Below the pieces are notes generated by a model that saw only the letters and a list, made by a program, of their open reading frames with translations, made no database searches and was not told the DNA's origin. A stretch of DNA of 54,806 nt from Tabrizicola sp. (GTDB lineage Bacteria > Pseudomonadota > Alphaproteobacteria > Rhodobacterales > Rhodobacteraceae): positions 1-54,806 of the forward strand of contig NZ_JAUCZH010000010.1 of assembly GCF_030373185.1 (NCBI RefSeq), read 5' to 3'. The position numbers were made by a program, and so were the translations under genes. How positions within the stretch are numbered: the first letter of the stretch is position 1; the number at the start of each line of letters is the position of its first letter. Of the stretch, positions 27,269-35,905 are shown one piece after another.

Positions 27269-28042
27269 GTGTCCGCAGATATTGCGGCGGGGGCACACCC
27301 CGCAGCCGACCTGGGTGACCACGACTGGATCACCCTTCACCGCCTGCGCTTTCCCGACGCGATATCTGCGCATGACAGGACGTTTCCGCCGGTGCCGGGC
27401 GCTCCGGTCTGGCGGTTCTGTCCGCAGCACACGCCGGGAGAGGACGGGCTTGTCACCCTGTCCTCGGACATCTGGTGCGGCATGGGGATCTGGGACAGCC
27501 GTGCCGAAGCCGAGGCCATGCTTGCCGATCCCGGTGCCGCGATGCCCTGGCTGCCCGAGGCCGTCGCGGCCTGGCACTGCCTTGCGGTCCCGTTCTCGCA
27601 TCGCGGTCAGGTCAACTGGCGCGGACATGTCGAGGACGGCACCGCCGTGCGCCCCGTCCCTGCCGATCCCGGTGGCCCGCTGGTGGTTATCACCTCGGCC
27701 GGGTTCCTGTCTCGCGAGGCCCATATGCTGCCCCGCATCCGGCTGTTCGTCGAAGGCGTGACCGAGGTCATGGCGTGGTATGGCGCCTTGCCCTCGAACC
27801 TGCGCAACGGTGCGTTCAACGGCCCTGACGGGCGCCAGGGCTTTACCTGTTCGCTCTGGCGCTCGGACGAGGCGATGCGCGAAGCCGCCTACAGCCACGG
27901 TCGCCACCGCGCCCGGATGGAGGAGAACCGCGCCGGGCTGATGTTCGACTATTCGTCCTTCACCCGCCTGCGCGCGCTGCGCAGTCATGGGGATTGGGAC
28001 GGCGACCCCTTTGCCGAATTGCAGGAAGGAACCATGACATGA
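27269..28042 (+). CDS. CrtA-like (spheroidene-monooxygenase-like) protein
   Basis: A 257-aa protein whose C-terminal half resembles CrtA: VITSAGFLSREAHMLPR.., a GRQGFTCSLWRSDEAMREAAY block parallel to CrtA's TFSIWPD..MEEFA, then FTRLRALRSHGDWDGDPFAEL. CrtA is a heme-dependent carotenoid oxygenase with a dimeric alpha/beta barrel. No carotenoid gene lies in the window, so another substrate is likely. Residues 1-25 form an extra leader. GTG start two bases after the GYD stop. The similarity is from memory and moderate. Confidence 0.6.
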   Translation: MSADIAAGAHPAADLGDHDWITLHRLRFPDAISAHDRTFPPVPGAPVWRFCPQHTPGEDGLVTLSSDIWCGMGIWDSRAEAEAMLADPGAAMPWLPEAVAAWHCLAVPFSHRGQVNWRGHVEDGTAVRPVPADPGGPLVVITSAGFLSREAHMLPRIRLFVEGVTEVMAWYGALPSNLRNGAFNGPDGRQGFTCSLWRSDEAMREAAYSHGRHRARMEENRAGLMFDYSSFTRLRALRSHGDWDGDPFAELQEGTMT

Positions 28043-28422
28043 CCACCGACATCGCTGCGATCGCCGCAGACTACACCGCCGCCTGGAACAGCGGCTCGGC
28101 CGAGGCCGTGGCGGCGTTCTATGCCCCGGGTGGCACAATCGTCATAAATCGCGGCACCCCGTGGGAGGGGCGCGCCGGCGTCGCCGCGATGGCTGCGGGG
28201 TTTTTCGCCGATGTGCCTGACCTGAACCTGACCTGCGACGGGCTTCGCATCGCAGGCGACCACGTTGCCTATCTGTGGACCTTCACCGGCCATCATGCGC
28301 AGAGCCGCAATCCGCTGCGGATCACCGGGTGGGAGGAGTGGGATCTTGACGCGGCCGGCAAGGTCATCGCCTCACGCGGCTGGTTCGATGGGCAGGATTA
28401 CGCCCGGCAGGTGGCCGGGTGA
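28039..28422 (+). CDS. SnoaL/NTF2-like protein
   Basis: A 127-aa NTF2-fold protein (IAADYTAAWNSGSAEAVAAFYAPGGTIVINRGTPWEGRAG..), ending WDLDAAGKVIASRGWFDGQDY. Such proteins act as polyketide cyclases, isomerases or limonene-epoxide-hydrolase-like enzymes. ATGA overlap with the CrtA-like gene and GTGA overlap with the methyltransferase show strict translational coupling. Substrate unknown. Confidence 0.82.
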   Translation: MTTDIAAIAADYTAAWNSGSAEAVAAFYAPGGTIVINRGTPWEGRAGVAAMAAGFFADVPDLNLTCDGLRIAGDHVAYLWTFTGHHAQSRNPLRITGWEEWDLDAAGKVIASRGWFDGQDYARQVAG

Positions 28423-29210
28423 GCGCTGGAACAGCACAGGTGAATGGCCGCCTTTGGGGGGCAAGCGCGCGCGACTGGGCCGAGGTCCAGGAAGGCCAGT
28501 TCGCCGCCGCCTTTCACGCGGTGCTGGCCCATGCCGGGGTGCGACACGGTACCCGGCATCTGGAGGCGGGCTGCGGTGCGGGCATGGCGGCGGCCCTGTC
28601 CGCCACTTTGGGCGCGCAAGTCGCGGGCGTGGATGCGGCCGAAGGGATGCTGGCGATTGCCCGTGAACGCACGCCCGGAGGTGATTTCCGGCAAGGCGAT
28701 CTGGAGGCGCTGCCCTTCGCCGATGACACCTTCGACCTTGTCACCGGCTTCAACGCCTTCCAGTTCGCAAGCGACCCCATCAAGGCCTTGCGCGAGGCGG
28801 GGCGGGTCACACGTCCGGGCGGGATGGTCGTCGTCACCACCTGGGGCGATCCCGCAGGCATGGACGCCGCTACCCTGGTCGCGGCCATGAAGCCGATGTT
28901 GCCCCCCGCGCCGCCGGGTACCCCGGGCCCCTTCGCCCTGTCGGACGAGACGGCCCTGCGCGCCTTCGCCATCGCGGGCGGGCTGACCCCTGTTGCAGTC
29001 TTCGACGTGGACTCGCCCTGGTTCTACCGCGACGAGGCAACCGCCCTGCGCGGCTTCGGGTCCGCCGGCGTTGCAACCCTGGCGCGCGAGCGCGTCGGCG
29101 AGCCTGCATTCAACACGGCCATCAGCGCGGCCTTGGCCCCGTTCCGGCAAGCCGACGGCAGCTTTCGCCTTGGCGCCCGGGCGCGGTGTCTGGTCACCAC
29201 AATCGACTGA
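28419..29210 (+). CDS. Class I SAM-dependent methyltransferase
   Basis: A 263-aa methyltransferase of the UbiE/Methyltransf_11 sort: SAM motif I HLEAGCGAGMAAAL, acidic loop VDAAEGMLAIARE, and motif II/III region DLEALPFADDTFDLVTGFNAFQFASDP followed by REAGRVTRPGGMVVV. GTG start overlapping the previous stop. Probably methylates a small molecule handled by the coupled SnoaL- and CrtA-like proteins. Confidence 0.87.
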   Translation: MSAGTAQVNGRLWGASARDWAEVQEGQFAAAFHAVLAHAGVRHGTRHLEAGCGAGMAAALSATLGAQVAGVDAAEGMLAIARERTPGGDFRQGDLEALPFADDTFDLVTGFNAFQFASDPIKALREAGRVTRPGGMVVVTTWGDPAGMDAATLVAAMKPMLPPAPPGTPGPFALSDETALRAFAIAGGLTPVAVFDVDSPWFYRDEATALRGFGSAGVATLARERVGEPAFNTAISAALAPFRQADGSFRLGARARCLVTTID

Positions 29211-29221
29211 AAGGAAGCCAG

Positions 29222-29644
29222 ATGAACGATATCGAAAGGACCGTCCGCCAATTCCACGAAAGCTGGGATCTGCGCGACCCGGAGCGCGGCGTCGCGGTCA
29301 TTGCCGAAGATTGCCGGTTCGAGGATGTCGCACGCGGCGAAGCGCAAACCGGGCCGGACGGCTACCGGATGGATTATCACCGCTGGCGCGCGGCTTTTCC
29401 CGATGGGGAGGTCAAGGTCGTCAACGTCATCACCGGCGCGGATGGTTGGGCCGTGGTGGAATTCCTGAACAGAGGCACCCAGACCGGCCCGCTGCACTCC
29501 AGCCTTGGCGTCTTTCCACCCTCGGGCCGCAAGATGGAGGTGCGCTATTGTTCGGTCATGCGGGTGCAGGACGGCAAGGTGGTCGAAGGACGCGATTATT
29601 ACGACAGCGCCAGCATCGCCCGCCAACAGGGGCTCGTGGCATGA
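29222..29644 (+). CDS. SnoaL-like (ester cyclase-type) protein
   Basis: A 140-aa NTF2-superfamily protein: VRQFHESWDLRDPERGVAVIAEDCRFEDVARGE.., HSSLGVFPPSGRKMEVRYCSVMRVQDGKVVEGRDYYD. This is the SnoaL-like polyketide-cyclase pattern. AAGGA precedes the start. It is the second SnoaL-like gene of the group, 11 bases after the methyltransferase. Function unknown. Confidence 0.82.
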   Translation: MNDIERTVRQFHESWDLRDPERGVAVIAEDCRFEDVARGEAQTGPDGYRMDYHRWRAAFPDGEVKVVNVITGADGWAVVEFLNRGTQTGPLHSSLGVFPPSGRKMEVRYCSVMRVQDGKVVEGRDYYDSASIARQQGLVA

Positions 29645-29684
29645 GAACCGCCACGGATTTGCTCCACTGCAACCGGAGACACCG

Positions 29685-29942
29685 ATGACCCCGCCCGCCT
29701 ACTTCAACGCCACGCCCGCCCTTGACCTGGCGATTCCGTCAAGGCGGGCGCCATCGCGATCGACCTGTTCGCCGAGGCTGGCCGCTATCCGCCCAAGATG
29801 GGGCAGCCGGACCAAAATAGAGATGCAGACACTTTACCAGAGTGTCGGCTTCCGCTTTACCGACCCCTATCCCGAAAGCGGCACGGTCAGGACCGATCCG
29901 CGCGCCGCGGTGAACCTGGTTTTCATGCAACTCGACCTTTGA
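29685..29942 (+). pseudogene. Degenerate gene with GNAT-like tail
   Basis: The frame opens after GGAGACACCG with MTPPAYFNATPALDLAIP, becomes Arg/Ser-rich (a +1 frame reads KAGAIAIDLFAEAGRYPPKM over the same bases), then ends with a clear GNAT acetyltransferase C-terminus, MQTLYQSVGFRFTDPYPESG..FMQLDL. It looks like pieces of two genes joined by deletion. The matching N-terminal GNAT piece may be the one at 31864-32183. No function is expected. Confidence 0.55.
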
Positions 29943-29964
29943 TCCTGCAATTATGGAGACACGC

Positions 29965-30840
29965 ATGTCTGCCAATCCGGAACCCGCCCTCCGCATTTAT
30001 ACCGACGCCATTTCCGACAGCTCCCGCTGGGACGCTTTCTTGCCTCGCGCGGGGGATATCGTCGTCTCCACTCCGCCAAAGTCAGGCACCACCTGGACAC
30101 AAGGCATCCTTGCCATGCTGATCGCAGGCGACCCGGAGGTGGACGCCCAGACCTCGATGAAATCGCCTTGGATCGACATCAATATTCGCGATCTCGGCGA
30201 GGTCATGGCGAGGCTAGAGGCGCAGGAGCACAGGCGGCAGGTCAAGACGCACACGCCTTTCGATGGCATCCCCTTCTGGCAGCAGATTCGATATGTCACG
30301 GTCTATCGTCACCCGATCGACGTGCATTTTTCTTATCGTAGGCATCTGGCCAACATGGCCCGCGACGTGGGGCAGGCCCCCCTGTCCGACAACCCGTCTG
30401 ACAGCTTTCGGGAATTCCTGGCAGAGGACGTCAATCACGAGGGCCTTGGATCGATCCTGGACCACTACCGCTGCACACTCGCGCGCGAGCCGCGTGAGAA
30501 TTTGATCCGACTGCACTATGCCGACATGCTGTGCGATCTTCCGGGTGCTGTGGCGTCGTTGGCGGCGCATGTCGGGATCGCCCTTCCGGCCGAGGTCATG
30601 GCGGCCGTCACCGAGGCCGCGACATTTGCCAGCATGAAAGCCAATGCGGCACGTTTCACGCCGTCAGCCGGACAAGGATTCTGGAAGGCAGATGCGGGGT
30701 TCTTTGACAGCGCAACATCGCGAAAGTGGGAGGGTTTGCTGACCGATGATGACCTTGCGGCCTATGATGCCAAGATGAGCGCAGGACTGACGGTTGAAGA
30801 ACGCGGCTGGCTGGAATGGGGGGATGCAGGCCGTGGGTGA
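29965..30840 (+). CDS. Sulfotransferase (cytosolic SULT-like)
   Basis: A 291-aa PAPS-dependent sulfotransferase. The 5'-phosphosulfate loop is STPPKSGTTWTQGIL, the catalytic His lies in QVKTHTPFDGIP, and the 3'-phosphate motif is VYRHPIDVHFSYRRH; a C-terminal FWKADAGFFDSATSRKWEG closes the PAPS site. ATG 29965 is taken because GGAG lies six bases upstream; the alternative 29953 start contains that ribosome site. It probably sulfates a hydroxylated or amine-bearing small molecule. Physically close to the methyltransferase/CrtA-like group. Confidence 0.9.
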   Translation: MSANPEPALRIYTDAISDSSRWDAFLPRAGDIVVSTPPKSGTTWTQGILAMLIAGDPEVDAQTSMKSPWIDINIRDLGEVMARLEAQEHRRQVKTHTPFDGIPFWQQIRYVTVYRHPIDVHFSYRRHLANMARDVGQAPLSDNPSDSFREFLAEDVNHEGLGSILDHYRCTLAREPRENLIRLHYADMLCDLPGAVASLAAHVGIALPAEVMAAVTEAATFASMKANAARFTPSAGQGFWKADAGFFDSATSRKWEGLLTDDDLAAYDAKMSAGLTVEERGWLEWGDAGRG

Positions 30841-31076
30841 GGATCGAATGGCCTTCACCAAAGTTGGCAGTCGAGATCGCAACACATCGCGGTGCCGCGG
30901 GGCGGTCAATCTGCGCGACCCAAACGAAAACCGGGTAGATTTCTTTCGCGCACTTACCCAAGCGCCGCAGCAAAGGGAAGGGTGGGGAGCGCCGGAGTTG
31001 AGCAATCAACTTGTTTCGGGCGTCGACACCTGTAGGGAAATGATCCCTGCCCAAGACACAGGATTGGAAAGCCGCC

Positions 31077-31817
31077 TTGCCTGATCTTACCGACCCCTTC
31101 GCCCACCACCCCGAATTGCGCGGCCGGATAGCCGATCCTGAAAGCTCTTTCTTTCGGACATTCAACATCGAGGCCGAGCTCGCGCGCGATCCGGCGCTGC
31201 GGGACTGGGTGCATGGCGACACACGGCGCGAGGCGATCCGGGCCGAGGCATTGGCCGGCCATGCAGGAGACCTGTGGATCTTCGGCTATGGTTCGCTGAT
31301 GTGGGATCCTGCATTGCGCTTTGTCGAGGTGCGGCGCGCGCATGTTTCAGGCCATGCCCGCCGCCTGATCCTGGTCGACACAAGGGGGGGGCGCGGCACG
31401 AAAGAAGCGCCGGGCCTGTTCGCGACGCTTGATGCGGGTGAGGGTTGCGAGGGGCTGGCCTTTCGGATCGCGGCGGCGGACGTCGAGGTCGAGACCGAAA
31501 TCCTGTTCCGGCGCGAGATGCTCGCACCCGGTTATCTTGCGCGATTCGTCCCGGCCCGGATCGGCGACACGGATATCCGTGTGCTGACCTTTCTTGCGGA
31601 TCACGACGTACCCGACGTCCGCCCTGATCTGACCCATGAGGAACAGGTTCGCTTCCTTGCCCACGGGGCGGGCGACCTTGGCACAAGCCGGGAATATCTC
31701 GCCAATATCGTCGAGCACTTCACCCATCTGGGGATCACTGACGATCATTGCGCCGAGCTTTTGCGCGCGGTCGACGCCTACCTTGCCGTCAGGGCAGGCG
31801 CGGTGGTGCCTTCGTGA
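31077..31817 (+). CDS. ChaC-like gamma-glutamylcyclotransferase
   Basis: A 246-aa ChaC/GGCT-type protein: substrate loop LWIFGYGSLMWDPAL, HARRLILVDTRGGRGT, GLFATLDAG and the catalytic Glu region ETEILFRREM. It degrades glutathione or gamma-glutamyl peptides to 5-oxoproline. The TTG start has no good ribosome site and is provisional; the conserved core begins about 60 residues in. Codon use matches neighbours. Confidence 0.82.
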   Translation: MPDLTDPFAHHPELRGRIADPESSFFRTFNIEAELARDPALRDWVHGDTRREAIRAEALAGHAGDLWIFGYGSLMWDPALRFVEVRRAHVSGHARRLILVDTRGGRGTKEAPGLFATLDAGEGCEGLAFRIAAADVEVETEILFRREMLAPGYLARFVPARIGDTDIRVLTFLADHDVPDVRPDLTHEEQVRFLAHGAGDLGTSREYLANIVEHFTHLGITDDHCAELLRAVDAYLAVRAGAVVPS

Positions 31818-31863
31818 CCGCCCGCATCCTCCACGAGACTGCTTTCCAAAAAGAAGAGCCAGA

Positions 31864-32183
31864 ATGGCCATAACCGTTGCCGTCAGTGCCGAACCAGCTG
31901 ACCGCGGGCAGATTGACCCGCTGTTGCGGGAGTTCCACGCCATCGGCCCGCAAAAGCTGGCGGCACGCGGGGGCCGGCATTCGACGTCGATGATGCCATC
32001 GCGGACTTCGGGGGCCATACGGGCGATTACATTCCACCTGACGGGCGCAACTGCCTGGCGCAGGACAAGGGCGCGGGCCTTTGGCAAATGGTAGATCAGA
32101 CTGCCCCAGCGCCTCGGAAAGGCTCCGCCGTTGGCATAGTGGTCCGCCCTGACTTGAGCCCAAGCGCGGCTTTGTCCGGCTGA
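31864..32183 (+). pseudogene. Frameshifted GNAT acetyltransferase N-terminal fragment
   Basis: The first frame reads MAITVAVSAEPADRGQIDPL..LAARGG. Near a G-run at 31969-31973 the coding moves by one base, and the next frame continues PAFDVDDAIADFGG..YIPPDGRNCLAQDKGAGLWQMV, the usual GNAT beta-strand pair before the acetyl-CoA site. The acetyl-CoA loop itself is missing and the frame ends LSPSAALSG. It appears to be the front half of an acetyltransferase whose back half resembles the tail at 29685-29942. Confidence 0.55.
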
Positions 32184-32267
32184 AATCCCTTCAATGATCG
32201 CAGGTTCGCCATATTTTTGCCGTTCTGGAAACGCTGGAGTAGATCGAACAACGAGCAGGGGTGTAAG

Positions 32268-33290
32268 GTGTCGTCGATAAGCGCCGGGGGAAAAGTGGTT
32301 CAGCTAGAGGTCGAGGGCCGGGAGAGGCCGGGTCATGGCGGGATCCGCCGGGTGACCTTGATCGTGCCAGTCTATAACGAACAGGACAGCATCACACCCT
32401 TTCTGGAAAAGCTGGGGGGTGTCCTGGACGACATCCATGCGCTGGCCTTGGTCGACATCCTGTTCGTGAATGACGGCAGCCGGGATGCGACCGAACGGCT
32501 GATCCTTGCGGCCGCTGCGGACCGCGCCGATATCTCTTTGATCAATCTGTCGCGCAACTTCGGCAAGGAAGCGGCGCTTTTTGCCGGGCTGAATCATGCG
32601 AGCGGTGATGCCGTCATCCCGCTGGACGTTGATCTTCAAGACCCGCCCGAGGTGATCGCCGAAATGATCCGGCGCTGGATCGCGGGGGCAAAGGTCGTCA
32701 ACGCCCGCCGGGCGCGCCGCGATGGTGACAGCCGTTTCAAGGCGATGTCGGCGCGGGCATTCTACAGGGTCTTCAATGCGATGGCCGATCAGCCGATCCC
32801 GCAGGACGTCGGCGACTTTCGTCTGCTTGATCGCACGGTGGTGGACGCTGTCTGTCGGCTTGGCGAAAGGTCGCGCTTCAACAAGTCACTCTTTTCATGG
32901 GTGGGCTTCGAGGCCGAGGAAATCACCTTTGACCGCCCCGCCCGGGCAGCCGGGGAGACCAGCTGGTCATACTGGAAGCTGTGGAAGCTGGCGCTTGACG
33001 GCATCTTTGCCGCCTCGACCATGCCGCTGCGGATATGGACATACGTTGGCATCCTGATGGCGATGATTTCGCTGGTCTACTCTGCCTATCTTCTTGCAAC
33101 GACGCTGATTTTCGGGGTGGACGTGCCGGGCTACGCCTCGACCGTGATCCTGATCCTTGTGTTCGGGGGCTTGAACATGTTCGCGCTGGGCATCATTGGC
33201 GAATATGTCGGGCGCATCTATACCGAGGTGCGCCAGCGCCCGCTTTACATCGTGCGATCCCACCATCCTGCCCCGAAAGCCGAAGACTGA
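32268..33290 (+). CDS. Family 2 glycosyltransferase (GtrB/DPM1-like)
   Basis: A 340-aa polyprenyl-phosphate sugar transferase: VTLIVPVYNEQDSI, LFVNDGSRDAT, the metal motif DVDLQDPPEV, and GDFRLLDRTVV in the catalytic domain, then two C-terminal membrane helices (about 265-325). GtrB-like enzymes load a sugar onto undecaprenyl phosphate. GTG 32268 is preferred, with AGGGG six bases upstream. First gene of a three-gene operon with a methyltransferase and a GtrA-containing membrane protein. Confidence 0.88.
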   Translation: MSSISAGGKVVQLEVEGRERPGHGGIRRVTLIVPVYNEQDSITPFLEKLGGVLDDIHALALVDILFVNDGSRDATERLILAAAADRADISLINLSRNFGKEAALFAGLNHASGDAVIPLDVDLQDPPEVIAEMIRRWIAGAKVVNARRARRDGDSRFKAMSARAFYRVFNAMADQPIPQDVGDFRLLDRTVVDAVCRLGERSRFNKSLFSWVGFEAEEITFDRPARAAGETSWSYWKLWKLALDGIFAASTMPLRIWTYVGILMAMISLVYSAYLLATTLIFGVDVPGYASTVILILVFGGLNMFALGIIGEYVGRIYTEVRQRPLYIVRSHHPAPKAED

Positions 33291-33291
33291 C

Positions 33292-34020
33292 ATGGACCGC
33301 ACCGTTTACGACCGGATGAACGAGCTTGAGGCGACACATTGGTGGTTTGTCGCGCGCCGCAAGGTCATTGCCACCTTCGTCGCACAAGAGCTGAAAGCGC
33401 GACCTCATCCCCGAATTCTGGAAGCGGGTTGCGGCAGCGGGGGGAACCTGACGATGCTGGCCCGGTTCGGGCAGGTTGATGCCTTTGAATATGACGGCGT
33501 GGCGCGCGAACATGCCATGTCCAAATCAGGGCTGGATATCCGTTTTGGCGCGCTGCCGGATGATTTGCCGTTTGATGACCGGCGCTATGATCTGATCGGC
33601 CTTTTCGATGTGTTGGAACATGTCGAAGCGGACAGCGCTTCTTTGGCAGCGTTGGCTGACCGACTTGAGGTCGGTGGCAAGATCCTTGTCACGGTCCCGG
33701 CCTTTCCGTTCCTGTGGTCAAAGCATGATGAGCGCCACCACCACTTTCGCCGCTACACCCGTGCCAGCCTGACCGAGGCTGCCCGTCAGGCCGGGTTGAA
33801 AGTGAGCTATTGCAGCTATTTCAACACGTTCCTCTTCCCGCTGGCCGTGACCGCGCGGGCGGTGAAGCGCCTGACAGGGCGCGATACCCCGGATGATAGG
33901 ATGCCTCCCGGCTGGTTGAACGGGGTTCTGGTCCGCATCTTCGGGATTGAAAGCCGGGTGCTTAAGGCGGTTCGGTTTCCGGTTGGCCTGTCGCTGGCTG
34001 CGGTTCTTGAAAGGGCCTGA
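33292..34020 (+). CDS. Class I SAM-dependent methyltransferase
   Basis: A 242-aa methyltransferase: motif I RILEAGCGSGGNLTML, then FDVLEHVEADSASLAAL and KILVTVPAFPFLWSKHDERHHHFRRYTR. This last sequence is common in methyltransferases of surface-polysaccharide and lipid-linked sugar loci. It starts one base after the GT2 stop, so cotranscription is certain. It likely methylates the transferred sugar or its carrier. Confidence 0.87.
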   Translation: MDRTVYDRMNELEATHWWFVARRKVIATFVAQELKARPHPRILEAGCGSGGNLTMLARFGQVDAFEYDGVAREHAMSKSGLDIRFGALPDDLPFDDRRYDLIGLFDVLEHVEADSASLAALADRLEVGGKILVTVPAFPFLWSKHDERHHHFRRYTRASLTEAARQAGLKVSYCSYFNTFLFPLAVTARAVKRLTGRDTPDDRMPPGWLNGVLVRIFGIESRVLKAVRFPVGLSLAAVLERA

Positions 34021-34028
34021 CCATCGGT

Positions 34029-35894
34029 ATGGTTGCGCAGTTTACGAGGTTTGTCGGCGTCGGGGGGCTGGCAACGGTCGTTCATGTCCTGTGCGCGCTT
34101 GTTCTGCGTCATTTGCTGGCTATTTCAGATCAGCAGGCCAATCTTGCGGGTTTTTCCGCTGCCGTGCTGGTATCTTATGTTGGACACGCGCGTTTTACCT
34201 TTGGGGTAGAGATGCGGTCTGGTCCGCAATTCCTAAGGTTTGTTTTCTTGTCGCTGTTTGGTCTTGCAACCAGCAGTGGCACAGTCTGGGTCGTCTCATC
34301 GCATCTTGGGTTCAGCTTCGCTACTGCAATGGCAGCAGTTGCCGTCCTTGTGCCGGGCATGACCTTCCTTGTGCTGCGGTTCTGGGTCTTTGACGGTCGG
34401 ACGCCGACCATCGGGCTTTTCCCTTCTGGACTGGTACTGCCACTGTTGCTTGCGGTGTCGGTTCTGGCGCTGTTCTGGGGGCGTATGCTGAACCACGATA
34501 CTGCGTGGTATCTGATCGCCACGCGTGACTGGCTGGGTGGAGCCACGCTTTACGTCGACGTGATGGAGGTCAATCCGCCGCTGAACTTCTATCTGACTGT
34601 TCCCGCGCTGTTGTTTGCTGATCTGCTTGGCGTTTCTGATACCAACGGGCAATACATTGCGCTGAGCCTGCTCATCTTTCTCAGCCTGTGGTGGTGCAGC
34701 GCGATCATCGGTTCAGATCGCCAACTCTCGCCCGCGTGGGCGGCACTGATGCTGGTCGGGATCGCCGCGGCCTTCGTTGTTCCGGCGCTGAACAACATGG
34801 CGCAGCGCGAGCAGCTGCTTGTCATTCTGGCAATGCCTTGGGCGCTGCGACAGATCGGCTCTGCGCCGGGCAGCCGGGGCCAGGACGTTGCCAGTGCTGC
34901 CTTTGCGGCGGTCGGGGTCTGCCTGAAGCCGCATTTCGTGGTGTTTCCAATTGTCGTGACGGTGTTTCATTGCGTGCGGCTGCGGTCTTTGTGGCCGGTT
35001 GTTTCCGCCGCGAACCTGACCTTTCTTGGGCTTGGGCTGGCCTATGTCGGCTATGTGGCTGTTGTGCATCCGCTCTATCTGACCGAAATCCTGGGCATCG
35101 CGCGCGATGTCTATGGGGCATATGGCTCCGAGGTTGGGCCGCTTCTGGCGCAGCTCCAGTTCGAGGCGCTGCTGATGCTGGTGCCGGTGCTTGTTGCCCT
35201 TGGCGCGCGGGGCCAGAACCGCGAGGCGGGGGTGTTTCTGGTGCTGTCTGGCGCCGGGTTGGCCAGCTACCTGATGCAAGGCACGGGCTTTGGCTATCAT
35301 GCAATCCCGTTCCGGACCTTCGCCATGATCGGTTGCGTCCTTCTGATGATCAAGGCATCGCGGTCGGGGATGACTGTTGCGGCACTCGCGGTTGCGGTGG
35401 CTCTTGCCGGACTTGTTGCCGGGTCGGTCCGGCGCGGCCTTTACAGCAACGGCGCCGTATCGGAGATCTCGCGCATTGCCAGCGGGTTGGGGCAGGTGGA
35501 TGGCGTGATCGTGCTGTCCAGCCACGTCTATGCCGGGCCGCCGGTTGCGCTTGCGCTCGATGCGGACTGGGCCAGCCGATACCCGGCGAACTGGTTGGTG
35601 CCTGGGGCGATCAACCGCTTGGCAAGGACCGATTGCGCCAGGGAAGCGGCAGTCTGCGCAAGGCTTGCGGCCATCGCCGCGCGTAACCGGGGTGACAACA
35701 TCGACGATATCCTGTCGCACCAACCCGACCTGCTGATCATTGACCGGCAGTCGGGCTATTTCGATGCAAATCCCTTCGACTGGCAGGCGTTCATGGCCGA
35801 AGATCAAGACTGGTCGCAGGTCGTGGCTGCCTACCGACTAACAGCCACGACCGACCGTTTTCTTTATTTCCAGCGCCTTGCGGTCTTGCCCTGA
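34029..35894 (+). CDS. GtrA domain fused to a GT-C-like membrane glycosyltransferase
   Basis: A 621-aa polytopic protein. Residues about 1-120 form a GtrA domain (FVGVGGLATVVHVLCALVLR.., SYVGHARFTFG, FWVFDG), usually a stand-alone flippase-like protein. Residues 130-620 carry about ten further hydrophobic segments and a GT-C/ArnT-like luminal motif (HDTAWYLIATRDWLGGATLYVDV..NPPLNFYL, with an acidic residue near the start of the loop). Together with the GT2 gene this gives a full GtrA-GtrB-Gtr set in two polypeptides. It should translocate a lipid-linked sugar and transfer it to an envelope acceptor. Confidence 0.78.
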   Translation: MVAQFTRFVGVGGLATVVHVLCALVLRHLLAISDQQANLAGFSAAVLVSYVGHARFTFGVEMRSGPQFLRFVFLSLFGLATSSGTVWVVSSHLGFSFATAMAAVAVLVPGMTFLVLRFWVFDGRTPTIGLFPSGLVLPLLLAVSVLALFWGRMLNHDTAWYLIATRDWLGGATLYVDVMEVNPPLNFYLTVPALLFADLLGVSDTNGQYIALSLLIFLSLWWCSAIIGSDRQLSPAWAALMLVGIAAAFVVPALNNMAQREQLLVILAMPWALRQIGSAPGSRGQDVASAAFAAVGVCLKPHFVVFPIVVTVFHCVRLRSLWPVVSAANLTFLGLGLAYVGYVAVVHPLYLTEILGIARDVYGAYGSEVGPLLAQLQFEALLMLVPVLVALGARGQNREAGVFLVLSGAGLASYLMQGTGFGYHAIPFRTFAMIGCVLLMIKASRSGMTVAALAVAVALAGLVAGSVRRGLYSNGAVSEISRIASGLGQVDGVIVLSSHVYAGPPVALALDADWASRYPANWLVPGAINRLARTDCAREAAVCARLAAIAARNRGDNIDDILSHQPDLLIIDRQSGYFDANPFDWQAFMAEDQDWSQVVAAYRLTATTDRFLYFQRLAVLP

Positions 35895-35905
35895 TCTTCG
35901 GGTCT

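Noticed and set aside
30794-31084. Open frame of 96 codons between sulfotransferase and ChaC-like gene
   Set aside because: No start context, overlaps the sulfotransferase end, and shows no family resemblance.
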